From contig CM065182.1 of assembly GCA_033026295.1 (NCBI GenBank), positions 5,146,001 through 5,210,000 on the forward strand: a stretch of 64,000 nucleotides of DNA. The letters are read 5' to 3'. How positions within the stretch are numbered: position 1 is the first letter of the stretch; each line of letters opens with the position of its first letter. The notes beneath the pieces are model-generated. The model did no database searches, was not told the DNA's origin, and saw only the letters and a list, made by a program, of their open reading frames with translations. Made by a program: the position numbers and the translations under genes. Shown here piece after piece: positions 36,051 to 50,389 of the stretch. This DNA comes from Channa striata (lineage: Eukaryota; Chordata; Actinopteri; Anabantiformes; Channidae).

Positions 36051-39000
36051 ACAAGCGGTTGCAGATAATACATGGCAGCTTGTTTTAGGTGTTTACATTT
36101 AATTTAATCTAGATTTTCTGGTGTTTAAGGAAAGAAGGTTAATGAGCATCCATTTTGAAAGTAATGAGGATGGATCCTAACAAACAATCCTAATCACCAA
36201 TATACTGTGATGGAAGGTCAATTTAAATTTGTGTTGGCTGTGAATCCCTGATAACGTAGACCCTCTACACATGACACATTATGGCTTCTACGCAGACTGT
36301 GTTACGTAATGTAAATCCCATGCATGAGCACACGAACCAGGAAATGTACTGGCTTAATAATTTACAGTTATCAGTGAGTTGAGTGAGCGCTTTTATGCTG
36401 AATCTGAGGTATGGCAGTGGGAATTATCACAGCAAAGGTAAATGTTTCATGTTATAATTTAGCCACTGTAGCGGGTTAAAATCATCCAGAAAAATAATTC
36501 AACACCACCAGGACGGATCATCCCCAGATGATGCATTCAAAAGACTTTGGTGATGCATTGACTCGCTAGTTAAAACACTCTTATTAGAGTTGAATAAGTA
36601 AACATATAAATATATAAATAAATATATACATAGAATAAATATCTAGCAAAACACTAAATGGATTGCAATTTAATTTAAAAAATGGTAAATGGCTAAACTA
36701 ACAGCTGAGTTTAAGATGGGAAAAGTTTTACCTGCAAAACCTCCACATCAGCATCCCCCACTAACCTCAGTACAAGCCCAGAGAATGGCTCATTGTGTGA
36801 GTGTGAAAACGGTTTCTTCACACAGTTGCTGGACAAATATGGACAGAACATGTGAGTATTTTGACAATGATTCCTATAAAAGCCACACAATAAAACAATC
36901 TGCCGTCTATACTCTGTGTGCATGGTGACTATCAGCGTGGCACTCTGACCTTATCACTGTTCTGTTGGTTTGGTTGCTTGGCAGATGCACAAGGAATGTG
37001 CTCGATAAGCATCTCCAAGCAGCTACAGTAAGCAAAGCCAACGTGCTAGATTTTATACAAACACCACAGGAAACCTTAAAACTCAATATGCAAATAGTAT
37101 TCAAACATACAGCAACTTAATTCATGAGATTCAGTTGGGTAAGAAGTTATTACACAATGGCATCGCTAGTCCTGACGTCGACATGTTTGAACAAACAGAA
37201 AAGACACTGGCTGTTCTCAAATTTAACACTTTAATCCAAAAAGCTGAAATCTGTGCCCAAAACAGCATCAGGTAACCTGCTCTTTTCAAGTATCTCTTAT
37301 ATAACTGACATTCATCTGTGCAATGATCTCACCAGGCATCTATTGCCCTGTGGAGGCAGCAGGTGAATCTATCTGATAAGAGGATAGTCCGCAGGACACT
37401 TCCTGGTAGGACAAACAACTGTGCACACAGGGCGATCGCAGGAACACAAACCTGTGGGGTGCAGTCAATAAAGCAACATTTGTACTAGTTTGAAAGAAAA
37501 GTTACTATTATTTTGATATTATTTTCATTTTTAAAATCTGCAAAATGATCATTTTCACTAAAATGCTTTATTTTGTTGTTAAAAATGTCCATCCTGAGCT
37601 CTAGAGTCCAGGGTGATGTCTTGTAACATCTAAAGTTACTCAGTGTATTATTACCATATAGGACCAAGAAAGAAATACCCTTAAATATGATTATTTACTA
37701 ACTACAATCGTCAGAGATAAAATATAATGACTAATCAGTGTAGCTCTATCTCCAGGCCAAAAATCAATCAGAGCAATTGACGTTTTATGCAGCCAAATAC
37801 AGCTTCATTTTGTTAAGCTTTTTTAATGTCACTTACGCCACGACCAGAAAAACAGGCAGAAAACTCATAATTAGTAAGACATCCTGATTGTTTCATCTCA
37901 TGAGGTTTTGTTATATCATGAGGACAAAGTTTTAGTACCAATGCCCGTTACATAATGACTTAATTAGATATTTAATCCCAAAGTGAGGGGAATATGCAAG
38001 GGAAGAAGTGCCAGCTTAAGAACGCACCACGGGTACGTTTTAAGCGTCTAAGCACCAAATCATGAACGCATGAGTTGACAATAAATGTTTAGCAATAACG
38101 CTGAATGACAGCGAGTACAAGTTGGACTCAGTTGCTTAATAATCTGATTTACGCAGGGCTTCTTCAGATAGTCATTTCGTCAAACAGCTGGAAGTACTAT
38201 GGCCATGGCCTCAATATATTTCACACTGTCTTTCATGAGAAAAATCTCTATCCTTCTCCAGCTACACAAAGCCTAAGTCTCAACACACTATCCTATTCAC
38301 CTTGAGACACAGACTCCATAATTAGAGCTGGGTGTTTTCCCGTCCTGTAATCGTTCAACCTCCCGGAGTGGCTAAAGTCAGGTTACAGTACTAAATGAGC
38401 GGCTGAGCTCCAAGACAACAGCATTCCTCGTCTGGCCTTACTGCTCCCTTGGCCCATCTAATACCAGGCAATTACAGCAAATGAATGGACACTTGTAGGC
38501 CGTGGAAAGTAATACAGTACATGCTATATAGGGACCGGTTCTAAGGGGAAACACCTTTCCAGTGAACTCCGTTTGAAACTGGGTCCACTACAGGATGATG
38601 AAAGTAACCAGGTGTGTTTTTACACTTGGCAGGATGCTTTAAGACGCATGAAAAGGACAGAAGCGACACGCAACATGCTGCTGTGTAGAGCAGCAGCAGA
38701 TGGACAACAACGCAACATTTGCTTGTGATGCACCGGGCATTTGAATTGCAAACTAACCTGGCAGACGGACAGACACACACTGTGTTTCAATATATTCTCC
38801 TCCCCCACTTCCCAGAACATGGCTGCCACTGATATCAAGAACAGATCTGAGACAAGACATATTTTTGATAACTCAGATTTGCAATCTACTTGTGGCCACT
38901 GACCTGCGCAGTCAGATTAACAGACTCCAGATGTCAGGTGAAATTAAGCAAGTTGCAGTGACCAACATTCTTCACATTTTTGGTTTTCCAAATTATCTTT

Positions 39001-39489
39001 GGCAGATCTGGACCAGAATTATCCAAGTGGAAGTGATGATCCATAATGAAGCAGATGAAGCCAACGGTGTCTTACACGTTTCTTTGTTGCATTACTATTC
39101 CTGAGTTTCACTATTTAAGACTTGAATGGACGTTTCCCCTGACAGTGAAATATTTACTTGGCTTTTATTTCCCCAGTTAAGAGAAAAAACCAAAAGCTAG
39201 GATCCATGATGGTGGTGAAATATTAAGTAAATCTTGCAGGGTATTTATTGCTTAAATTCAATTAAAAACAAACTTGTTTTTTCCGAGGTTGTCTTCAGCA
39301 TGGCACAGATTTTGATAAATTCCTTCATCTACTACAGGAAAAACAAGAACTTACTCTCAGTGTAAAACTACTATCACTAAATATTATCAGAAGGAAAAGA
39401 AGTAGGTGTTTCCTGATTCGAGTCCTGACACTTGCTGACATTATGCAATTCCTAACCCCTCATCACCTTAACTGAACACCTGACCCCAA

Positions 39490-39735
39490 CCGCTACCTTA
39501 CGTTTGTACATTATTTACGTGGTGGAGCCCTTTACCTAAAGCCACTTACAAACTCTTCCACACACCAGAGGAAACATGGGATTCTGTGTCTTGTCCAAGG
39601 ATCCTCTGATAAGTGGACCGAGCCATGCCCCATTTGCACGGTTGGGACTTGATTCCCTGCTCCTTAGTCCACGTATTGAAGTCTCCTTGGCCAAGACACT
39701 TTGTGAGTCCTTTAACTATACCGGGGCTCAGCACA
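39490..39735 (-). repeat. Decayed SINE-like element, minus orientation
   Basis: Read on the minus strand it contains 'gtgctgagccccggtatagt', 'ccttggacaagacacagaat' and a tail 'taagtggctttaggtaaagg', resembling the shared 3' tail of fish SINEs ('taagtcgctttggataaaag'). It is considerably diverged. Confidence 0.5.
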
Positions 39736-42700
39736 CTAAGTTTTAAATATTAATAAATAAACACTCAGGTTTAGGGGTGGAGGGTGACATCAGTGAGTTG
39801 ACTGTGGTTTGTGGTTCAGCAGCTGCCTGATAAATTACTGGTGAATTCTGTTGCACGTATGATAAGTGAGCACTGTGACTCACTACAGTAAAATACTGCT
39901 CCACTCTGTGTACCTGCCATAAGGCCCGCTACTTCCTAACCTGAGGGTCTCTACTTTCAGGTTAAAAACTGCTGCAGCAGGGTAAAAGTAAAAACGGATC
40001 TGCATTTGATCGGCTTTACTTAAGTCAGCACCAATCCTTTAAAATATGCCCAGATCGGACCCGATGCCAGCTTGGGACACTTCTACAAGGAAGTAAGGCT
40101 CAGTTCAATTCAAAAAACCCTGACCATATATTATTAACTGAATAAACATGTTGTGCAACAAGGCCTGTGTGACACCATCACATCTATAACACATCATAAC
40201 TGGAGCCCTATTAAAAAAGGAAAGTTTGAGTAAGTGCCAAATGCAGCCAATCACTGTTCTCACTCGCTCAGTTTCCACATTAGATCTAATGGGGAATTAT
40301 TCTGTAAAATACAAGCAGAATAAATAGATTTAGTTGAAAGTTTAGAAACTACACTGCAGAAAAATAAACACTTTTAAAAAATCAAAGTCCAGGCGAACAC
40401 TGACTTAGCATTTAGCTACTTTTGTCATTCTTCACGCCATTAAGAAGCAGATGATCAATGTAGCACGGCCAACATTTTTTCCCTTGATAATTCTCTCAAA
40501 CTGAGTAATCCTGGATAAGCACTTTGCTCCTGAGAAGTTTGCTTTATGCAGCAGAAAACTATATAATGAAAATGATTATTATTTTATCTTTGTAACTCTG
40601 CACTGTAATAATAACGTGCATTTTTTGCCTTCACCCCACCTCCACCTACGTATTTTCAGTGACAGGGCACATGTTGAGCTCCATTCAAGTAACAAATGTG
40701 TAATGTGCTAATAATTACAGAGACCCACCTACACCTCAGGCTATAGACGACCGGCTATAGATCATCTCTCATTGTACCGACCCCTGTGCTGAGATAAAAC
40801 ACTAAGTGCTAACTTTTTGAAACTAATACAGTAACCTAATAGTACTGATCATCACACGCGGGAGTCAAATGATTTTTAACATCCATTGTGTTCCCCAGCA
40901 CCTAGTCTGCCTCCATGGGTAATTTTGGGGAGCTAATCACAATGGGATCGTTTTACTGCAAGTTTCCGACCTCAGAGCAGGAGAGGTGAGGCGGGTCAGA
41001 GGAAGGGGGGGGGGGTGGTAAAGAGAGATTTAAGGCTGTAAAACAAATCACACAGAGATTAAAATTCACCAGAAAACTGTGCAACACACTGTGGACTTTG
41101 TAACCTGGAAGAGAAAAACCGAGTGTGGCGCTGCACTTAGAGAAACATTGGAAACGCACAGTCTCCTGTGCCGTCAGGCCATTTGAATGAGAAAATGTTT
41201 GTTTCCACTATTTCTATTATTACTACTAATCATATCCACAAAAGCTTGATTTAAAAGGCGAAAGATAAAAATAAATATCCACTGCAGCTTTTATGGAGAC
41301 TAACCACACATTTTAAAAGGTCTTATTTTGTCCTATTAATAGTCATTACGGAAATTACTTTTACTCTTTTATGGTAAACAAAACAGGAAATTCTTTGAGC
41401 CTCAAAGTATAGAATATACTGAATGTACAATAATAAACATTCAATGTAATGAACATTATTTAGTCCCTACTTTAAATTAATCTACTGTAATTTATGAATT
41501 ATTTTTATAAATTAAAAAAGAAAAATCAATAGCAAGTCCCAGTAAAACTGTCAAAACCCAGGTGTCAAAGCCATTCCAGCTCCCCCGAGACACACACCCA
41601 CACACAAAGACATCAAGCCTTTACTTCCAGTCATGTCAGACAGCTGTAAATGCCTCTTTTATTAGTCAATATCACGGCTTTATTACCGCGTTCATGGTCG
41701 GCTCAAGTCTCACTGACAACCCCTCACCCACACCTTTTCATCAGGGGCTATGAAACCTGAGAGGGCCCTGCAGCAGCCCTGCTGGCACGGTGTATTGTGG
41801 AGGTACCGTACACAAACCCTATAGTCCGGCTCTTTTAAACACACACACAAACAAAAGATGAAGGGATGCTCCATGGCTCACACTACAGTCAACAGAATCA
41901 GGCATAATTCTCTCCCACTGACACCACTCCATTTCTGTGATGCATCTTAAAGCCTTGATTATGTAAATTTCACATTTAAAAAAATGATCTGTGATCAGTG
42001 TTTTTTTTTTTTTTTTAGTCAATAATTTCCTCATCAACTTTCTGCAGATTATATTATTTTGCTGTTCTGCCGATTATTTTTGTTTTATTACTTAAAGTCA
42101 GTTAATAGGTGATAAAGGATCACGTGGGTCATTTTCTATATTAGGTAATTATTTTGTGATCGCCTACAATCGTCCAAAGGAACATTGAACCTTTTCTACT
42201 TGCATTTCGTGGCTTGTCACTTCGCTGCCTGGATTAGCTTGTTCATCTGTGATATGTTTCTTCATCTTATGCTTCAGAGTATTTGGGGGGACAATTGTTA
42301 AATATACAGTATGTCATTCCCATGTTTTAGAATGAAGACATACATCACTGTGTGTCTGGCTGGTTTTAATGATTTTTGTACAGCAATGGAGGATCATGAG
42401 GAAAAAGCTGATCTAAGTGTCTCTATCGTGACTCTGGATGATAAGATTAATTTTCTTTTAATCTTTTCAATGTAGTATTATAATAAGTAAGCATCACCCC
42501 TAAAAACCCAGCACAAGTTGGGATATGCATCAGAAATAAACCTACAAGAGGATGAAGATATGTCCTGCCACACAATTCCAGCAAAATGCAGCAATGAGCC
42601 TGCAGATAAAACAGTGCTAGCCAGTGAACATCATGGATTTAAGCTGGACACGGTGCTGCCACTCAGTCAATTTTTTCCAGCAGTCACATGTGATATTACA

Positions 42701-42786
42701 ACAAAAGCTTTTTCTCTGTGGACACAACAGACAAAACAAACTCAGACTAACTTTACCTGTTTTGACGAGAGACAGAGACGTGACAT

Positions 42787-43077
42787 GGTAAATGGTCTGC
42801 ACTTATGCAGCACGTTTCTACCTGTTGGTACTCAAAGCGCTTTACGCTGCTTTTTATCTACACACTCACACTCACACACACACACACACACACACACATT
42901 CATACACCGATGGGAGAGCTGTTATGCAGCTGGCCGACACACACTGGGAGCTACTAAGTGGGAGTTCAGTGTCTTGCTCAAGGACACTTCGACATGTGAC
43001 CAGAGGAGCCAGGGATCAAACCAACAACTGTAGGATTGGTGGACGACTGCGCTGACTAATGCGCCACAGTCGCCCTA
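42787..43077 (-). repeat. tRNA-derived SINE, nearly complete
   Basis: The minus strand starts at 43077 with 'tagggcgactgtggcgcatt', an A-box region (gtggcgcattagtcagcgc), and has a B-box-like 'ggtttgatccc' about 60 bp on. It continues with 'gtccttgagcaagacactga', 'cccatcggtgtatgaatgtg', a (GT)n tract and the tail 'agcgctttgagtac'. This is a very common teleost SINE type. The internal (CA)n tract on the plus strand is at 42868-42898. Confidence 0.85.
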
Positions 43078-46000
43078 AGTGAAAGGACTAAAATATATTA
43101 AAAGGTACCTATCTAAATTGTTTACTCACACCGATTAGCACATGTATGACATATTACACTGCCTGCAATCCTACAATAGTGCAGGTGTGGTCATGTTAGA
43201 TAACCACAATAGGCACATAACCATACACGCTTGCCAGGCTGCCCTCAGGCAGTCACGTATGAGCCTAAGATAACCTCTGCCATCCATTCGTCTGCATCAC
43301 ATCCATCTGAAGGGGCCGTTCTGCTCCCCTGACAAAAGATTGGCTTGATTCATGGCTGCAGACAACTGACTGGACAAACCTGGGTAAAAATAAAAAGACC
43401 CCTGCCCCTGTCTGCAGGGAAGAGCTCTAACGTAACTGAGGACATGAAACAAAAGGTCAGGAAATTGGTCTGCGAAGGCTGCGAGTGTGTGACAATTAAT
43501 CAATCAATCATGCAGGAGGGTGTGAGCTGACGGCAAAACAACTAAATACTTGAATCTGTGACAAGACTGACTTACTGACTCTTCAGCCATTAAACATAAT
43601 CCGACTGTTTTAGCAAAGAGCTGCATGTTTATATGTCGTTTATGTAGACGTGCTTTTTATCACTTCACCAAAACAATTCTTATATTCACTCACCTTTCAG
43701 CTCTGTTGAGCTCTTCACAAACGTTTGCTTCTTAGCTGTTAAATGCTCCGCTATGTTCACAAGCTAACCAGGTCTATCCGCTGTTTGGCGCTAAGCAGGT
43801 ACAGTCGGCTTTAAGGGCTTTGTAAAACAGGAACTGATGAGGGCAGCGAGACTGAATAATAACAGTAAATTAGTGAACCATAAAACCAAAACAACCTGAA
43901 AGATGCTAAAACGCAACGGAAATGCTACATGCGTTCGTCACTATGAACAACACTTTCAAAATTACATGCTAGTCAATTAGGCCATTGCCACTATACGAGT
44001 TTTATTATAAGTTTTCTCATAATTATCATTAAAATACTTTCATACAATATCTACAGTACACAAAAGCCATAAGACAGTATATTGCTGTTGCATCTCTGCC
44101 TCATACTGAAACATTCCATTCACTTAAATGCTACAGCACACTGTTCTAAGTTTACACAAATGTTAAACTAAGATTTAGTAACTTGGGCTTTTCACCCAAT
44201 TATCAATCACCTTATTTAATGTTATGAAATTTACTTTTAATACTTCCATTCGCAACATGCCTGCTACTAACAACCTCAGATTTTTAGTTATTGTCTATTA
44301 TTCATTAACACCTGTGGGGACATTTTTACGTTTAACATGGCATCTCAGGCACGTTGTTTTCTTTCTCCTTTGAGCCCTTATTGTGGAGAATGAAATAAAT
44401 CACCCTCATCGGTGTTTGAAGTGACCTTGCTCGTGGTTGCTGCAATGTCATCCAACGTAGCGTGCTTACATACATGATTATGAGAAGACGGGCCCCCGAG
44501 CACAGGCAGGGGAGGAACCAACCACCTTTTCTTTTTGATTGTACCGAGTCTGTTTATTGTACTTTCAAAATTTCTGGGGACATTTAGTCTTGTTTATGTT
44601 TTTAAGATTGATTGTCTGTTTTGTTAACTTTGTTTGTGGTTTTTGTTATTTTGTATCTGTCTTTGGTTATTTAGTTCTTGTTTTTGAACATAAACATTTG
44701 TCTGTATTTTGGCATACTGAGTTTATTTTTGGATTATTTGTGCCTTTGGAATATAGTTTTAGAATCACTGTTCATTTGGAGTTATTTTACATCCTTTTGT
44801 GCATCTATTGAACAGAGTTCTTTAAAAAAAAGAAATGTGAATACCAGCTTGACCTCTGGGCCTGATTTACCCTTACACAGACTCTAAGCACAGGCAGCCA
44901 GGTAATTTTATCAAGTTTCCCATCTGCATTAGTATTAGAAATGAAGTGACATTCACACAGCAGAACAGCATGCCTCAGTCCCCACGTTATCTACAGTTTA
45001 AATATTATCTTATAATAATCAACATGATGTAATCCAAAATATACAGTTACATCAAGACATAATGTCCCAGTCTTATCTCTAGTATCGGCAATATGTCATC
45101 CTGGATGGTCTGATGTTTTTATCTTGTCTGATTCTGATGGAATTTTTGCTCAGCTCAGTCTTACAAGCACAATCTCATTCTTTTTTGTATTAACGTTTGT
45201 CTTTTTACCACCTGTTATTCCTGTTACTTTAATTACTCTCACATTCTTGATAAAGCACTAAAGCTGCTGGTATTCACAATCACATGCTAGTAGTTGGAAC
45301 ATGATAAGAGTTACCAGTACTCTCTTTCATCTGATTACACCCAGCTTGTGCCAATCATTTCACTGTTAAAACACAGGTGAATCCCCAGTCGACTGGAATG
45401 AGTAATCACTACATCAGCTCATTCCTTCACAAAGGGAAAGATGCATTTATTTTCCCGAAAGCAAAAACACCAATGAAAGCCTCACGTCATGTGGGTAACA
45501 AAGGAAGAGGTAGAATTACAACGAGATTATCATTCCATTACAGGAAAACGAACAATGCAGGTAGGGCTAAGAAGAAACCAATGAGCTGTTAACGTCTATT
45601 ACACTCGTCAATAGAGTTCAGCGTAAAACAACAGGAAGTGGTAATGATTTAATTAGAGAAGGATTAAGTAATTCAATAAAGCTTTGTCTTCATTTTAGCT
45701 GCTTTATCTATGGGAGTTTATTTTTTATCTAAAATGAATGTCACTTGTGAGCAAATCCACCACTTCACCTGGATGTCATTCTTCACTTTCAAATTTGGGC
45801 TCTATAGTGTCTCCAACACACTCGCAAATTAACACAGCCTAGTGCAACTTGATTTAACCTTACCCACGTATAGCAAAACCAACTAGTCCATCCTCGCAGA
45901 GAAGGGCTGTTTGAAAGGTCACTGGAAGGATGTCAACATACTTTGTATTATAAGCACACAATCACGTGTAGTACAAGCAAATTTCCACTGTTTAAAAAAT

Positions 46001-47769
46001 GACCAGCCCTCATCAAGTCAAACAACAACACACTACACGAAGTCCCAAAACAGGATGATCCTTTTCTACACTAAACCATACTATGCAGACATTTTACAGA
46101 AGAAGGAGGACAGAGACTCAAAGACGCCATGATGCAACACCCAGGGTACGTTTACACGTGTGGCCCGCGGGCTTTGTGGTCCCACTCTATTTTAAAGCCT
46201 TGTCCTTTTACTTGCCTCCATCTTTTGTTTCGGCTTCCTATCTTCTTTACTCTGCCCCCGTCTGTTTATGCAACTATTATCAAATGTGGAGTCAGCACGT
46301 TTTAACTTCAAGTTATCATGCAGTGTGTCGGTGACTTCATCTGAAATACACCAGCGCGTGACAAACCATAAAATGCAACGTAAGATGACTTTCAGATCAA
46401 CCGCTGTTTATGTGGGTACCTGTATGTCGAATGTGGAGGCCGGCTTTTTGTGTGTCTGTCTTTGTGCCTCCCTCCGTGCACATATCTTGTCATTGTTTGT
46501 GCAAATATTCACGTTTTCCACCCACACGCTCATCTCCTCTGCACTGACATCTGTGTGAAAAGCGCCTCTTTGCAGCCGGCAGGTTTGCCACTGTGGGTGC
46601 AGCCGAGTCGGGCTGGGTCACCGGTCTCGGGCACAGCATCGAGCGGCACCGCACAGAGAAGCCTGTGTGCTCCTGCTGCTCCCACCATCTGACCAACGCG
46701 CCGCATGAGTGCTTAAGTTTCAGGGCCAGCACAAAACACCAGTGTCTGGTTTCTCCCCCCCCGAAGCAACTCGGCTTCAGCCGTGGTGCCTTTTGTTCCC
46801 ACTTTAAATAAAACACAGGCCAGTCATTAGGTAGAAAGGCCCCCCTGTGCATAATTCAGGGCCAGGTATCAACTGGAGGGATGGACATAAGGTTAGGGAA
46901 GGACAATACCGTGTTGTTCTAGCAGCACTAACACTTAACAGATACTGCACGGAATGTACAACACGCACAAAAGAAGGACGCCAGTGGCCGTTAAATGCTG
47001 CAATAACAATAGTTTGGTTCGTTTGTTTCCCTCCCGTCCACACTAACCATTATTATACCGTCATTTTCATTTATTTAAAGTGTCCTGCACGATTCATTTT
47101 CCCGCTGGCCGTGCAAAATATCAAAGTTCGGCTAGAAACAGAAATTTTAGAGTTTTATTATGTGACGCACGGTTATCCAAATTGTTATTTGTCATGTCTG
47201 CGGAGTCACTGTGGAATGAGTGACTGGACAAAACGTCACAACTAGGCAAAAAATGTAAAAAATGAGAAAGCCAAACAGATATGAAAGGCAAACAGCAGCG
47301 CAGGAAGATTTATCACATCACCTACATACGTTAGGTTTCTTACGCTCTTAGTTGTCAGTCTATAAAATATCACAAAATGACAAATAGGAGAATAAATAAA
47401 AAGTGACATGTGCAGCTTTAACAATCCAAAAAGAGCATAAACAAGCTTTATAAATAACTCTTTTAAATATTTTTGAGTTGAGATTAAGTTTTACCAATTA
47501 TTACAGTGATGCATTAACACTACATGCACCAGGGACATTTAAGATGATAGGAAAATACCTGAAAACCTACAGTGTATCTCCAAATTTTAGAAAATGACGT
47601 GACAGTATCAGTAGCAGAACAATATGACGCCGTTTATGTTTTATTATTATGTCACAAAGAGCAAAAACAACAACAAACGGTTTGTTTTCTGACATGACTT
47701 TTTAAAAAGCCTGAACTTTTACAGCCTCCGCTGAACTTTGACAAACTTTAAAGGAGGGTTTTTGAGTCG

Positions 47770-48250
47770 CTTGTTGCCATGTCCGTCCTCCGGCATCAAC
47801 AGGTGACAGCCCGAAACTGCCCGAAACTGAGCGTCGCAGCGAAACTAGCGCATATACACCTGCTGCTGGCGAAGTCGCCCGCACGTACCTGTCGTTTCCT
47901 GGCGTCCAACCTGTGCTCGCTCCGGGTTCCTCTTCCTCCGTCGGACGAACACACTGGTGAGCCGAGTTCACTCGTGTTCACTCTCGTTCACTCTCGTCCG
48001 GCTTGTGTCGCTCCCCGCTGCTAAGCAGATTAGCTCTTTTGCGGTTAGCTTACCTTTACTCCCCGGAGAGCGAGCGAGCGAGCGAGCGAGGAGGTGAGGG
48101 GGGGAAACGCGTCGGCCAATCAGATGCGGCGAGAGGCGGGCACTTTGGCCAAAACCCCACACGGCATTGGTGGGTCCGTGTTAATGGCGGAGCAGGGGGA
48201 GGGGAAATGTCGCCGTGTTGTTTTGACGTGCTTCGCTGGATGTGAAGGAG
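47770..48250. promoter_or_regulatory. CpG-rich promoter-like block with no assigned gene
   Basis: The block is GC- and CpG-rich in an AT-rich neighbourhood. It contains GGCCAATCAGA (CCAAT at 48116-48120), an inverted ATTGG at 48166-48170 and no TATA box. A near-consensus donor on the minus strand (CGACAG|GTACGTGC) follows 47889. Plus-strand donor-like sites (CTG|GTGAGC near 47955; GAG|GTGAGG near 48094) also exist. It may be an alternative upstream promoter of shroom1, or the start of an unannotated non-coding transcript or gene on either strand. Confidence 0.5.
48068..48090 (+). repeat. (GAGC)n tandem repeat
   Basis: About six tandem copies of gagc lie inside the CpG-rich block. Confidence 0.9.
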
Positions 48251-48404
48251 GCAAGTGAATCAGCGATGGAGGAAGAATTCAAACTGTTGAAGAATGTCCG
48301 CAGCGATTTATTTTGTCAAAGTACTGACACGTCATCTGTGTGACAAAAACTCAAAACTGCTGAAAGAGTCAATAAAGCAAATGCGCTTCAAGTATTATAT
48401 GCAG

Positions 48405-48720
48405 TGGTGAAAAGTAACTAGGTACATTGACTCCAGTACATTCTGATGTAAGTTTTTCCATCTTTTCAGAGTCTTTTACATTTGAAAGAAAAAATAATAT
48501 TAAAGTGGCTCTAATATGTTCTCATCTCATCACAATCAGTTAATGTAATCGGTGCACAACAAATACTTTTACTTTTAATAGGCAGCTTGAAGTACATTTT
48601 GTTTTTAGGACTCTTTTCTTTTACTTTAATAAAATATTCAAAAAAATGACTTTTACTTGTAATTTGGTATTACTGTTCTCCAGTATTGTTACGTGTACTC
48701 AGATGGGGAATGAGTGCATA
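48405..48720 (+). repeat. Teleost dispersed repeat, 'agtatatttactctagtac' family, copy 3
   Basis: It begins 'gcagtggtgaaaagtaacta', then 'ggtacattgactccagtac', and continues with 'aatacttttacttttaatag' and 'gaagtacattttg'. The 5' words are well preserved. Confidence 0.7.
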
Positions 48721-50389
48721 TTGTACGTGGCCTAAGTTTTATTTATTGGTTCTTAGGCTCCGATTATTCTTTTAATAATATTTTACCTTCACTTTTGTAA
48801 AGGTAAAAAATGTGTGACACTAATACTTAGCATATAATTTCATTGAAGAGAGTTTTATTTGTTAGAGCAACTAATGATTATTTTCAATATATAAGCTGAT
48901 TATTTCACATTTCAAATTTGAGATGCTGGAATCAAGAAATTTTTGGCATTTTTACATGGATAAGACAAAAAAATTGGTATATTAACATGCAAGTGGGACT
49001 TTTTTACTTTTTGTAAAAAATGCAAAAGATGAAACAAGTTAAATAATCTGTATTATTTCTACTTTGTACTAAGTTAAATACAAAACTTGTCAACAGTGAG
49101 ATATAATGTAATAAAGTGGTTTTCTTAAACATTAATACAGTCATAGCTACCTTTAAAGTAATAACGGTGATTAAAAACAGCAATCTAAAAAATACAAAGT
49201 GGAAAAGAAAAAAAAATCAGCTTACATAAGAGTAAATGTTCTCAGGGCTGCAGAGTTTTGGATTGGAAGCAGCTAATCATTTGTAAGAGGCTCTGCAATG
49301 CAAAGCTACATAAACTAGTTGGAATACATTTGTTTCATGCACGGAAAGATTAACCCAGCACCATCTCGTGCTTAGATGAGGCTGTTTCAACGGCAGTTGC
49401 TCTTTGTTGTGAACTAGATCTAAGACAATTTCCAGGACAATCACGTGTTTTGACAGTAACTCATTATACAGTCTCAGATTTCAGGTTTTATTACACATAA
49501 AACGACTTTTATTTTTTAAGAAACAAAACTGTAAGTGCAGTCCTGAGTAACTACTTTTCTGGAGTTTCTATTATTTAATTCCTCACTTCACACTTTGCAC
49601 CATACTTTTTTCATCACTCCTTTTATTCGACATCTTTACTTACTAATGTAAGTTTGCAGAGCAGAGATTAAAAAAAAAAAACATAACGAGGAAGTAAAAT
49701 CCCATTCATTGTTACATGAGCATTTTTAGTACGGCTGAATCAACCAAGGCTGACATGATTAAATGAATGATTAGATAATAAATACAAATGTCCACATTAA
49801 AACAGTGAAACTCATATCTGTTGGTGTGTCACTGCTGTGCCAACGCTGTGATTACTGGTATTGTACAGCTCCCAGTGCTCCCAGCAGTCACAGTGATCTA
49901 AAGACATAATAACTGATAAGATAACAGCAATATCAGCCTGTGACCACTTGGTGGCAATTTATTGCCTCAGAGCTGAACATCATACGGTGTAAATGTTCTG
50001 GGGCTGTTGCTCTGTCTTTTGCTTGAAAACTTGGGACGTGTTCAAACAAAAGTTGAATTGCTGTTATGGGTCGTCGTCACATGATCACTCACACCCTGCT
50101 GCTGTAAACGGCACCCGAGCGACAGTCTGGACCCGGCTGCAGGTCACACGTTGTACCTGCTGCAAACCCAGTGGAACTGGTCTAAAATAAAAAGGTTCAG
50201 CTTAAAAAGAGACATGCTCTACACGGCTCAGGTGGTTCAGGAGTTCATTTCTAATATGCCAAACATTTCAGTGTGTGTTCTCTTTTGAAGGAAATGATGC
50301 AAAGCTGGCGTCAAAATACATCAACTTTTGTACAACCACTTTCAGTGTTATTACTCAACTGTGCAACAATCATCTACATGCCTTCAATA

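Larger units (their letters stand above)
30450..47700. other. 17 kb region without a recognisable gene
   Basis: No open frame here shows a known domain or protein-like composition joined by plausible splice sites. The content is AT-rich unique sequence, short tandem repeats (13-bp duplication at 30849-30874; AT-rich tract at 36603-36645) and SINE-type repeats near 36.0, 39.6 and 42.9 kb. In human the interval between SHROOM1 and AFF4 holds GDF9, UQCRQ and LEAP2; I see none of them here, though LEAP2 is small enough to be missed. Confidence 0.55.

Noticed and set aside
42518..43033. 171-codon plus-strand open frame
   Set aside because: Its second half is antisense SINE including a (CA)n tract; the first half has no recognisable domain.
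44539..44811. 90-codon hydrophobic frame resembling a membrane protein
   Set aside because: The DNA is T-rich low-complexity repeat, which always translates to Phe/Leu/Val-rich sequence.
47889..48000. Minus-strand peptide frame in the 48-kb block as a first coding exon
   Set aside because: It has no ATG start in frame (only GTG), so the inferred exon is better treated as non-coding.
48184..48246. ATG in ATGGCGGA context opening a 20-codon frame
   Set aside because: The frame stops quickly and no donor-plus-exon continuation matches a known protein; the ATGGCGG word is common in CpG-rich promoters.
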